Below are positions 1 to 5,460 of a stretch of 7,391 bases of DNA, piece by piece; position 1 is the stretch's first letter; every line of letters starts with the position of its first letter. The translations under genes and the position numbers were made by a program. The notes under the pieces are model-generated. The model worked only from the letters and a program-made list of their open reading frames with translations, was not told the DNA's origin and did not search any database. The DNA is from Methyloprofundus sp. (GTDB lineage Bacteria > Pseudomonadota > Gammaproteobacteria > Methylococcales > Methylomonadaceae): contig DAOVWV010000077.1 of the NCBI GenBank assembly GCA_030636485.1, positions 1-7,391 on the forward strand. Reading direction: 5' to 3'.

Positions 1-7
1 AACGTAG

Positions 8-32
8 ATTCCCGATAACAGACTTCGGGAAT
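8..32. repeat. REP-like inverted repeat (ATTCCCGA ... TCGGGAAT)
   Basis: ATTCCCGA at 8-15 is the exact reverse complement of TCGGGAAT at 25-32, giving an 8-bp stem with a 9-nt loop, followed by GACG. Intergenic repeats with ATTCCCG/CGGGAAT arms and a flanking GACG are widespread in proteobacteria (REP or dRS3-like), so this may be one copy of a dispersed family. It also lies downstream of the leftward operon and could act as a 3' stem-loop. No T tract follows it on the minus strand within the window, so a classical terminator is not supported. Family membership is inference from one copy. Confidence 0.5.
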
Positions 33-73
33 GACGACCTTTTATCTGCATTTACCCGTGAATAATGAGAAGT

Positions 74-91
74 TACACATAAAGGTGTGTA
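74..91. repeat. Short inverted repeat in the operon 3' region
   Basis: TACACA at 74-79 pairs with TGTGTA at 86-91, a 6-bp stem with a 6-nt loop, 41 bases past the stop codon of the leftward DUF2182 gene. It could form a small RNA hairpin at the 3' end of the operon transcript. No run of T follows on the minus strand, so intrinsic termination is not claimed. Confidence 0.3.
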
Positions 92-99
92 TGAATCGC

Positions 100-116
100 G
101 ACCAGATTATCAGGTC
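100..116. repeat. 17-bp imperfect palindrome just past the operon end
   Basis: GACC-a-GAT-t-ATC-a-GGTC is symmetric about base 108, with 7 of 8 pairs matching and one symmetric mismatch. It begins 15 bases past the stop codon of the DUF2182 gene on the minus strand. On the plus strand a TTTTT stretch follows seven bases later, but no gene reads that way here. It may be a 3' stabilising hairpin or part of a terminator for the leftward operon. The sequence shows only the symmetry; the function is inferred. Confidence 0.3.
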
Positions 117-131
117 ATTGTGTTTTTAGGT

Positions 132-893
132 TTAACGCAAGAGTAGCAAAAGACCCCATATACACAAGATACCACCAGCGATTCTGCTAATGAAGTGCTC
201 ATTCGCGGGTAAGCTTTTTTCAACGAGAATAAACAGTGTGAGCAAAATCATCCCTGTTATATTCATAACGCCCACAGCAAACATAATTAACATTTGCGCC
301 CAGCAGCAGCCAACACATGTACTGCCATGAATAAGTCCCATATTAAAAGCACCCTGTTTGCCATTTCTCCATGAATTGAGTAAAAAACTAAAAGGAGTGC
401 GGCAGTGTCTCAGGCAGGCATTTTTTAATGCCGTGAACTGGTATAACCCAGCACTAATAAGTATGCCGGAAGCTAATAAGGCATTGTTATTGTCCATCAT
501 GGTTGATAGCCAGTGTAAGCTATGTAACTGCCATTGCAACAGGGTTAACGCAATACTAAAGACAAACCAGATCAACAGATAGGCAAAGCTGAACAGATAG
601 CTAAAGGGCGTATCGCTGGCATAGCGTTGCTGACAGGCCTTGCTATAGGCTTGAATCATCGGGAGTGCGGAAGGTAACATCATCGCGGCCATCATCACCG
701 CCCACATCATATACACGACAATAAAATCACTGAATTGCCATTGCCAGGCTGAGCTGGGAGGCATCCACATGTGTGACATCGTCAAATGTTTCATTTGCCA
801 GTGCTGATAAATAAGTGCGCTCCATGCGGCAAACGTAATCACAATAAGCAGGATAAGAACTTTGGGTACAGGCAAAGAACGGGATATTTTCAT
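132..893 (-). CDS. DUF2182 family integral membrane protein
   Basis: This 253-residue, very hydrophobic protein matches the DUF2182 family, described as predicted metal-binding integral membrane proteins of unknown function. Likely membrane segments lie near residues 11-30, 56-80, 97-118, 138-152, 196-224 and 235-252, so it should sit in the inner membrane. Family signatures visible are the Met-rich run around MMWAVMMAAMMLP (62-74), the YQFTALKNACLRHCRTP stretch (151-167, C160 and C164) and the Cys cluster C193, C196, C197, followed by a conserved-looking EK (225-226). The Met and Cys residues could hold a soft metal such as copper, but that is inference. Its ATG overlaps the stop of the upstream DUF1326 gene as ATGA, which suggests translational coupling and a shared function. 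It is the last gene of the leftward operon. The family call is firm; the biochemical role is unknown. Confidence 0.88.
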   Translation of the reverse strand: MKISRSLPVPKVLILLIVITFAAWSALIYQHWQMKHLTMSHMWMPPSSAWQWQFSDFIVVYMMWAVMMAAMMLPSALPMIQAYSKACQQRYASDTPFSYLFSFAYLLIWFVFSIALTLLQWQLHSLHWLSTMMDNNNALLASGILISAGLYQFTALKNACLRHCRTPFSFLLNSWRNGKQGAFNMGLIHGSTCVGCCWAQMLIMFAVGVMNITGMILLTLFILVEKSLPANEHFISRIAGGILCIWGLLLLLR

Positions 894-1498
894 GGTTGAT
901 AAACAAAAGGCGAGTAATAGCCGTTACGTTCACTAAACTGCCAGTTTTTATCAAAATCCTGGTACTGATAATGTTTGGATTTAGCGACTGTGGAAGGGTG
1001 GCTAGTGACGACGCATAAAGGTGAATTACTAATACTCGATTCGGCTCCGGTTATACCTTGAATGCTCTCTATTTCTGCCTGGGCAATACCGGGAATGGAC
1101 ATAAAACGTTTTTTACCTTCTTCCCGATAATCAATTTTTACTTTTTTAATGCCTAAAACTTCGCTGACAAAACTCATTAGAATGGCGAGGTGGCCTCCTT
1201 GCTGACCACTAAAGATTTGCGTAATCGCATCAAACTGGGCATCATCGGCTCGTTCATCAATATATAAGGCAGCTTGCCAGTTTCCCTCTGTCATTTGTCC
1301 GGGAGAATAACAGGCCAAAGCTATATTGAGATTATCTAGATTTTGCTGTTCAAAATGGCCGGACTCTATATGCCATGCGACCAATAATTTGCAGTCACCT
1401 TCAGAGGGGGCTTGCAGCCAGACACAAGGACAAGCCGTTTCACAATTACAGGTTTCAAAATAACTGCCTTGTAACTGCCATTTTTTTATTTCACTCAT
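890..1498 (-). CDS. DUF1326 domain protein with N-terminal Cys cluster
   Basis: This 202-residue soluble protein has the DUF1326 hallmark near its N-terminus: YFETCNCETACPCVW (13-27), giving C17-x-C19-x3-C23-x-C25, followed by C36 and LVAWHIESGHF (39-49). No signal peptide is visible, so it is probably cytoplasmic. The four closely spaced cysteines look like a metal or Fe-S binding site, or a redox centre, but no activity is established for the family. The start is well supported: AGGAG at 1505-1509 lies 6 nt before the ATG. The stop overlaps the ATG of the DUF2182 gene (ATGA). DUF1326 and DUF2182 genes are, from general genome-context knowledge, often neighbours, and both here carry Cys clusters, so a soluble/membrane pair handling one metal or cofactor is plausible. 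A DUF1326 family call is confident; function is not. Confidence 0.87.
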   Translation of the reverse strand: MSEIKKWQLQGSYFETCNCETACPCVWLQAPSEGDCKLLVAWHIESGHFEQQNLDNLNIALACYSPGQMTEGNWQAALYIDERADDAQFDAITQIFSGQQGGHLAILMSFVSEVLGIKKVKIDYREEGKKRFMSIPGIAQAEIESIQGITGAESSISNSPLCVVTSHPSTVAKSKHYQYQDFDKNWQFSERNGYYSPFVYQP

Positions 1499-1504
1499 GG
1501 TTCT

Positions 1505-1509
1505 CTCCT
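1505..1509 (-). promoter_or_regulatory. Ribosome binding site of the DUF1326 gene
   Basis: AGGAG on the minus strand, 6 nt before the ATG at 1498. It is a near-ideal Shine-Dalgarno sequence and fixes this start codon. It lies in the 34-nt gap after the dehydrogenase stop, so the gene is translated independently of its upstream neighbour. Confidence 0.75.
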
Positions 1510-1532
1510 AATGGCTGAGGGTTTTATAAGCC

Positions 1533-2267
1533 CTAAAAAGGTTCTTTAAAAGGTCTGAGATCGAGTTCGTGTGTCCAGGCACTCGGATGCTGACTGTGAA
1601 TGGCCCAGTAGGTTTCTGCAATAGCCTCTAATTGTAACAAGCCCTCTTTGCCTTTTGCCTGGTAATACTCAGGAAATTGCTGGGCAGCGCGGTCGCCATC
1701 AATAACCCCATCAATAATCGTGTGTACCACATGAATGCCTGCGGGGGAAAATTCCCTGGCCAGCCCTTGCGCCAATGATCTTAAAGCGGCTTTAGCGGAT
1801 GCAAACGCGGTAAACGGCGGTTTTGCACGTAAAGAGGCGGTCGCCCCTGTATAAATCAATGTACCTTGCCGATTGGGCTTCATACATTCAATAGCGCCTT
1901 TGGCAAATAAAAAAGCCCCTAAACAGTTTTGTTGCCATAATGTGGTAAAGGTTTCAGCGGTGGTTGCCAGAATGGGGGAGGGAATGTTGCTGTCTACATT
2001 GTAAACAGCCAGTTGTAATATTGAGCCATCAAAGTGTATGACATTAAACAAGTGCTCAATGTCATGCTCTTGCGTGGCATCGGTAAGTACATAGGAGGCT
2101 TTGCCTCCTTTATTAATAATACTTTTTACCACTTTTTGCAGTTTTGCTTCACTTCGCCCAGCGATATAAACATGCAGACCTTTTGTTGCAATGTATTGTG
2201 CGAGTGTCGCACCTAAGCCACGTTCAGGCCCGACACCGATGATAACCGCTGAGCATTGTGGGTTCAT
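1533..2267 (-). CDS. Atypical short-chain dehydrogenase/reductase (SDR) family protein
   Basis: This 244-residue protein has the Rossmann fold and normal length of a classical SDR. The nucleotide-binding glycine motif is GVGPERGLG (11-19), and AGRSEAKL (36-43) at the end of beta-2, with an Arg, suggests NADP(H) preference. The active-site region is unusual. Where classical SDRs have Tyr-x-x-x-Lys this protein has F155-A-S-A-K159, and the residue 13 positions before F155, the usual catalytic Ser, is A142 in the stretch TGATASLRA (140-148). The NAG motif is replaced by YNVDS (89-93). Lys159 is kept. From memory, related SDRs with TGATAS and FASAK stretches exist, so this looks like a subfamily trait rather than damage. 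The substrate is unknown, and it may bind nucleotide without standard oxidoreductase chemistry. Its ATG overlaps the carbonic anhydrase stop by one base (TAATG), and a purine-rich GGAAGAG at 2275-2280 precedes it. Confidence 0.85.
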   Translation of the reverse strand: MNPQCSAVIIGVGPERGLGATLAQYIATKGLHVYIAGRSEAKLQKVVKSIINKGGKASYVLTDATQEHDIEHLFNVIHFDGSILQLAVYNVDSNIPSPILATTAETFTTLWQQNCLGAFLFAKGAIECMKPNRQGTLIYTGATASLRAKPPFTAFASAKAALRSLAQGLAREFSPAGIHVVHTIIDGVIDGDRAAQQFPEYYQAKGKEGLLQLEAIAETYWAIHSQHPSAWTHELDLRPFKEPF

Positions 2268-2845
2268 TATTGCACTCTTCCTCTCTCTGTTGCTTCAGGT
2301 ACTTCAATCAAACGGCCGGTTTTGACATCATAAATATAGCCATAGACTGGAATATCATCAGGCACTAAAGAATGGGTTTTAATTCTGATGACATCCTCCG
2401 TCACACTCACGGCCTGGTCTTTAATGGTTAGCCAATTAATATACTTGCCTTCGACTGAACCCGGTCCATCACAGCTATCATGCCAGCCTTTAGCGTCAAC
2501 TGAAGAGGTCTTCAAGCTGTTTTCCAGTAGTTCACTGATAATTTCGTTGTTGAAAGTTTCCATACCGCAATCAGTATGATGAATAACAAACCACTCACGA
2601 GTGCCCAGTAGCTTGTATGAAATAACCAACGAACGAATCGCATCATCACTGGCACGGCCACCGGCATTACGAATGACATGTGCATCACCTTCAGCAAGTC
2701 CTGCATATTTAGCCGGATCAAGCCTGGCATCCATGCAGGTTAATATGGCAAACTGGCGGCCTGGAGGCATGGGTAAATCGCCCTTATCAAATTCATTGCT
2801 GTATTCACGGTTGGCGAGTAAAACGTCATTAAGCGTTTTTGACAT
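2267..2845 (-). CDS. Beta-class carbonic anhydrase
   Basis: This 192-residue protein carries the beta-carbonic anhydrase zinc site: C37-M-D39-A-R41 and H90-T-D-C93-G, that is Cys, His and Cys as zinc ligands with the Asp/Arg dyad that controls access. [16 protein letters not shown] (58-73) is the typical following motif. The family interconverts CO2 and bicarbonate in the cytoplasm. The compact form resembles the clade that includes mycobacterial Rv1284-type enzymes; bacterial carbonyl sulfide hydrolases are also described near this clade, so a substrate other than CO2 cannot be excluded. An AGGA at 2854-2857 lies 8 nt before the ATG, in the 32-nt gap after the methyltransferase gene. The stop overlaps the dehydrogenase start by one base, so the two are probably translated together. 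Family and zinc site are certain; the exact physiological substrate is inference. Confidence 0.93.
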   Translation of the reverse strand: MSKTLNDVLLANREYSNEFDKGDLPMPPGRQFAILTCMDARLDPAKYAGLAEGDAHVIRNAGGRASDDAIRSLVISYKLLGTREWFVIHHTDCGMETFNNEIISELLENSLKTSSVDAKGWHDSCDGPGSVEGKYINWLTIKDQAVSVTEDVIRIKTHSLVPDDIPVYGYIYDVKTGRLIEVPEATERGRVQ

Positions 2846-2877
2846 AATGTTTGTCCTGTTGTTTGTGTGTTGGGTGA

Positions 2878-3531
2878 TTAAATTTTTCCGAAAATAAGTG
2901 AGAAATTATTTGCCGGCATATTGATTTGCTCTTTTAATTCCAGCCCATGCTTTGCCGCTGCTGCTTGTAAATCAGCAACATCTTTTAAACCCCACTCAGG
3001 GACACCGGCAGAACTGAGTGTGTTATGAAATTCCTGATTTGACTCGGTGCTAAATTGCCCTTCAATTTGAAAAGGGCCGTAAATTAATAAAAAACCATCC
3101 TCATTAAGCAGGTGTTCGGCGCACTGCATCATGCCATCTGCAATTGAGATAGGGGCAACCTGAAAAATATTGATACAAAAAATGGCTGAAAATGTGCCTT
3201 TCGTACCTGCATTAAACCAGGTTTCCGGGTCAGTTAAATCTAGGTGTATTGGGTCTTGAATATTGTCATTACCCAGTTCGGTAGATAGGTTTTTAATATT
3301 GTCAAAAACCTCAATATCTCTATCTGAAGGGTGAAAATGTAAATGTTCAAAATGGGGGGCAAAGTAATTAATATGCATACCACTGCCACTGGCCATTTCC
3401 AGCACGCAGCCTGGCTCATTAGGGAACTTTTCCTTCAATACGCCAAGAATAGGTTCACGGTTACGGTTTCCGGCCCAGGCAACATATTCACTTAATGGGT
3501 GTGGATCTAAAGGGGGTTTATTAGTACTCAT
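2878..3531 (-). CDS. DUF938 family SAM-dependent methyltransferase-like protein
   Basis: This 217-residue soluble protein matches DUF938, a class I methyltransferase-like family also found in eukaryotes (METTL26 type), with no well-defined substrate. Motif I, the SAM-binding loop, is [11 protein letters not shown] (43-53). FHPSDRDI (66-73) corresponds to the family's PSD motif at the end of beta-2, and later family blocks are YGPF (151-154), SNQEFHNTL (164-172), PEWGLKD (178-184) and [10 protein letters not shown] (205-214). I chose the ATG at 3531. An in-frame ATG four codons upstream at 3543 exists, but the GAGG inside that ATGAGG sits 6 nt before 3531 and is the best Shine-Dalgarno sequence. 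It is the first gene of the leftward operon, about 80 nt behind a predicted sigma-54 promoter. Family confidence is high; activity on a specific substrate is unknown. Confidence 0.88.
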   Translation of the reverse strand: MSTNKPPLDPHPLSEYVAWAGNRNREPILGVLKEKFPNEPGCVLEMASGSGMHINYFAPHFEHLHFHPSDRDIEVFDNIKNLSTELGNDNIQDPIHLDLTDPETWFNAGTKGTFSAIFCINIFQVAPISIADGMMQCAEHLLNEDGFLLIYGPFQIEGQFSTESNQEFHNTLSSAGVPEWGLKDVADLQAAAAKHGLELKEQINMPANNFSLIFGKI

Positions 3532-3622
3532 GGTGAACCTCATTTAATTAGTTAATATTTTAAGGGGGCAAGAAGATGATAAATAAGTGATTTATGACTC
3601 TTCGAGACCTTATATTTCTATG

Positions 3623-3639
3623 AAGCATATTTCATGCCA
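3623..3639 (-). promoter_or_regulatory. Predicted sigma-54 (-24/-12) promoter of the leftward operon
   Basis: Read on the minus strand, the site is TGGCATG-AAAT-ATGCTT, against the sigma-54 consensus TGGCACG-N4-TTGCW. The invariant GG (3638-3637) and GC (3626-3625) are exactly 10 bases apart, with one mismatch in each box. Transcription should start near 3613, leaving a leader of about 80 nt before the DUF938 start at 3531. The gene encoding a sigma-54 activator lies immediately next to it on the other strand, which strongly supports the call. No experimental evidence is implied. Confidence 0.7.
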
Positions 3640-3674
3640 TAAGTAGTGTTGAGGCAAAACGGTGCTTTGTGGTT

Positions 3675-3703
3675 TTGTTTTTCCTGAGTTGTGAAGTTAT
3701 AAT
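3675..3703 (+). promoter_or_regulatory. Predicted sigma-70-type promoter of the regulator gene
   Basis: A perfect TATAAT -10 at 3698-3703 is preceded, after a 17-bp spacer, by TTGTTT at 3675-3680 as a partial -35 (3 of 6 consensus bases). Transcription would start near 3710, giving a leader of about 26 nt before the ATG at 3736. The -10 box falls inside the left arm of the 37-bp palindrome, so a protein bound there would block this promoter. Confidence 0.55.
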
Positions 3704-3727
3704 TCAATTATTGAAAACTAACTTCAC
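3691..3727. promoter_or_regulatory. 37-bp coaxial palindrome, likely operator / upstream activator site
   Basis: Outer arms GTGAAGTTA (3691-3699) and TAACTTCAC (3719-3727) are exact reverse complements. Inside them TTCAAT (3703-3708) and ATTGAA (3710-3715) are also exact reverse complements. Both pairs are centred on the same base, 3709, and only three symmetric positions between the arms fail to match (15 of 18 pair). The centre is about 96 bp upstream of the predicted sigma-54 start site of the leftward operon, a usual distance for an activator site, and the left arm overlaps the -10 of the regulator's own promoter. A symmetric site for the dimeric Fis-type HTH of the adjacent regulator is the natural reading. 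The identity of the binding protein is inference. Confidence 0.65.
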
Positions 3728-3735
3728 GGATAGCC

Positions 3736-5298
3736 ATGTCAAATACTTCTCTTTCCGATTTAACGCCGATTGCTTTTTTACAAACATTCATTATCGAGCT
3801 GATGCATGCGAGCGAGCAGTTAGGGCCAGAACAGTGCCAGCAACTCATTGAAAATATAGCATTGACAGCGGGCTGCTTTTTTGAAGAAGTGTATCGCTCC
3901 AGTGGCAATCATAAAGAGGGCGCGCTGAGTATAGAAAGTTATATCGACTTGATTTTAGGGTTAAAAAATAATATAGGCGGTACTTTTTCACTGACTTCCA
4001 GCAATCAGGATCGTATTGTCGTGTGTAATAGTCGCTGTCCATTTGGTGAGAAAGTGGTTAATTTTCCTGAGTTATGTCGTATGACATCCAGTGTATTTGG
4101 CGGGATAGCGGCACGTAATTTTGGTTATGCAAAAGTTGAAATTGCACAAAGCATTGCTCGGAATAATGATTGCTGTGAAGTCTATATACACCTTAATCAA
4201 GAGAGTGCCAAAAACAGGCCGGGGATTGAGTATCGAGATAATGGCAATGAAGAAAATAAGCGTGATCAGAATTTTGCGGTATTGCAGTCACGGATTGAAG
4301 AAAGGATGCTGAAAATATGGCGTAAGCAAAGTAAAAAACAAGTTAAAAAGAATCAGCCCCCCATTATTATCTCGAATTCAGAGGGTATGAAAAAAGTATT
4401 GCAGTCTATCGAAATGATTGCTCCAACGTCGGCGACGATACTTATTCAAGGAGAAACCGGAGTGGGTAAAGAGCTGGTTGCACGAGCCATACATGCGATG
4501 AGTGAACGTTGTGAAAAAAACTTTGTGCCCATAAACTGTGGTGCCATCGCAGAAAGCTTATTGGAAAGTGCTTTATTTGGCCATGAAAAAGGTGCGTTTA
4601 CCGGGGCCATAGAAGTCCATCAAGGGTATTTTGAAAGAGCCGAAGGGGGGACTTTATTTCTGGATGAAGTGGATTCTTTGTCGCCAGCGGCTCAAACCCG
4701 GTTACTCCGAGTTATACAGGAAGGGGAGCTGGAAAGGGTAGGGGGTACGCAGGCGATCTCGGTCAACGTACGCATTATCTCTGCGACTAATGTTAATTTG
4801 CAGGATAAGGTTGAACAGGGGGTATTTAGGAATGACTTATATTACCGTGTTAATGTTGTTAAGTTAGATATACCGGCATTAGCCGAAAGGCCAGAAGATT
4901 TACCGCCACTGGTCAATCTAATTTTACAGCGGATGAGTAAGAAACATGACAAGACTGTGACTTCGGTCAGTCATGATGTTATGCAGAAAATTTATGCTTA
5001 CCAATGGCCAGGGAATGTACGGGAGCTTGAGAATACTCTGGAGCGTAGTTTATTATTTACCCTAGGAACAGAAATAACGGAACTAAAACTGGATAATAAA
5101 CCGAAGCTTAAGGCTGTTGACTGGAAGCAACAGAAAGATCAGGCTATGGCAGAGGTTGAGCAGGCATTTTTGAAGGCATCACTGCAACAGTATCAGGGGG
5201 ATATTAAGGAAATTGCCGCTCATATGGAGCTATCGACCCGGGCTGTTTACAATAAGTTAAAGAAATACGGGATTAACCCAGATGAATACCGGGTATAA
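3736..5298 (+). CDS. Sigma-54-dependent transcriptional activator with MetOD1-type sensor domain
   Basis: This 520-residue protein is a bacterial enhancer-binding protein. The N-terminal part (about 55-155) resembles methanogen output domain 1, with conserved-looking CNSRCPFG (97-104), ELCRMTSSVFGGIAA (112-126) and C146-C147; the five cysteines could bind a metal or Fe-S cluster or sense redox state, which is inference. There is no receiver domain, so it is not a phosphorylated response regulator. A basic linker near 178-206 leads to the AAA+ domain (about 210-440): Walker A GETGVGKE (239-246), the sigma-54 contact loop GAFTGA (286-291), Walker B GGTLFLDE (304-311), and FRNDLYYRVN (364-373) with arginines. 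The C-terminal Fis-type HTH is about 488-512. All elements needed to activate sigma-54 polymerase are intact. The ribosome site is weak (GGA at 3728-3730, 5 nt before ATG). It is divergent from the leftward operon, its likely target. Confidence 0.92.
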   Translation: MSNTSLSDLTPIAFLQTFIIELMHASEQLGPEQCQQLIENIALTAGCFFEEVYRSSGNHKEGALSIESYIDLILGLKNNIGGTFSLTSSNQDRIVVCNSRCPFGEKVVNFPELCRMTSSVFGGIAARNFGYAKVEIAQSIARNNDCCEVYIHLNQESAKNRPGIEYRDNGNEENKRDQNFAVLQSRIEERMLKIWRKQSKKQVKKNQPPIIISNSEGMKKVLQSIEMIAPTSATILIQGETGVGKELVARAIHAMSERCEKNFVPINCGAIAESLLESALFGHEKGAFTGAIEVHQGYFERAEGGTLFLDEVDSLSPAAQTRLLRVIQEGELERVGGTQAISVNVRIISATNVNLQDKVEQGVFRNDLYYRVNVVKLDIPALAERPEDLPPLVNLILQRMSKKHDKTVTSVSHDVMQKIYAYQWPGNVRELENTLERSLLFTLGTEITELKLDNKPKLKAVDWKQQKDQAMAEVEQAFLKASLQQYQGDIKEIAAHMELSTRAVYNKLKKYGINPDEYRV

Positions 5299-5337
5299 AA
5301 TCCCGTGTAGGGTAGGCGGCTTAAATAGAGCTGTGTA

Positions 5338-5367
5338 TTGACATTTGTAAAATAAGAGAGTGATAAT
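5338..5367 (+). promoter_or_regulatory. Predicted sigma-70-type promoter of hypX
   Basis: A perfect TTGACA -35 (5338-5343) is followed after 18 bp by GATAAT (5362-5367), which matches TATAAT at five of six positions. Transcription would start near 5374, leaving a leader of about 87 nt. This suggests that hypX can be transcribed independently of the upstream regulator gene and without sigma-54. The rest of the 162-bp gap between the two genes shows no convincing terminator or second promoter. Confidence 0.6.
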
Positions 5368-5448
5368 AGAACATACTGATTTAGTTGGTTTATATAGCTT
5401 AATTTAGGTTTTAGCCATATTGCTTGGATTCATTCCTTTTTTTGTATC

Positions 5449-5454
5449 AAGAGG
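5449..5454 (+). promoter_or_regulatory. Ribosome binding site of hypX
   Basis: AAGAGG ends 6 nt before the ATG at 5461. It supports this start, as does the protein beginning directly with the beta-strand MRILLLSSAFSG typical of the HypX N-terminus. Confidence 0.6.
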
Positions 5455-5460
5455 CAAATC

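Noticed and set aside
358..582. Plus-strand open frame opposite the DUF2182 gene
   Set aside because: It is the antisense shadow of a clear membrane-protein gene, has no recognisable domain and no ribosome site. The same holds for the other short frames opposite or inside real genes, such as 2034-2216, 2388-2579, 2601-2897, 3845-4042, 6579-6767 and 7021-7230.
1519..1533. GGG ... CCC inverted repeat between the dehydrogenase and DUF1326 genes as an internal terminator
   Set aside because: The stem is very short, no T tract follows on the minus strand, and the neighbouring strong ribosome site fits a continuous operon.
3532..3543. Upstream ATG at 3543 as the DUF938 start
   Set aside because: The ATGAGG containing it supplies the GAGG Shine-Dalgarno sequence for the ATG at 3531, and the extra four residues are not part of the family.
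3653..3667. Plus-strand AGGCA...GTGCTT resembling a sigma-54 site facing the regulator gene
   Set aside because: The GG to GC spacing is 9 bases, not 10, and sigma-54 promoters are strict about this.
5290..5305. CGGG ... CCCG inverted repeat at the regulator stop codon as a terminator
   Set aside because: The stem is only 4 bp with an 8-nt AT loop and no T tract follows.
5318..5333. GG-N10-GC spacing resembling a sigma-54 promoter upstream of hypX
   Set aside because: Only the invariant GG and GC agree; the flanking bases (CGGCTTA and GAGCT) miss the TGGCACG and TTGCW consensus at several positions, and a much better sigma-70 promoter lies just downstream.
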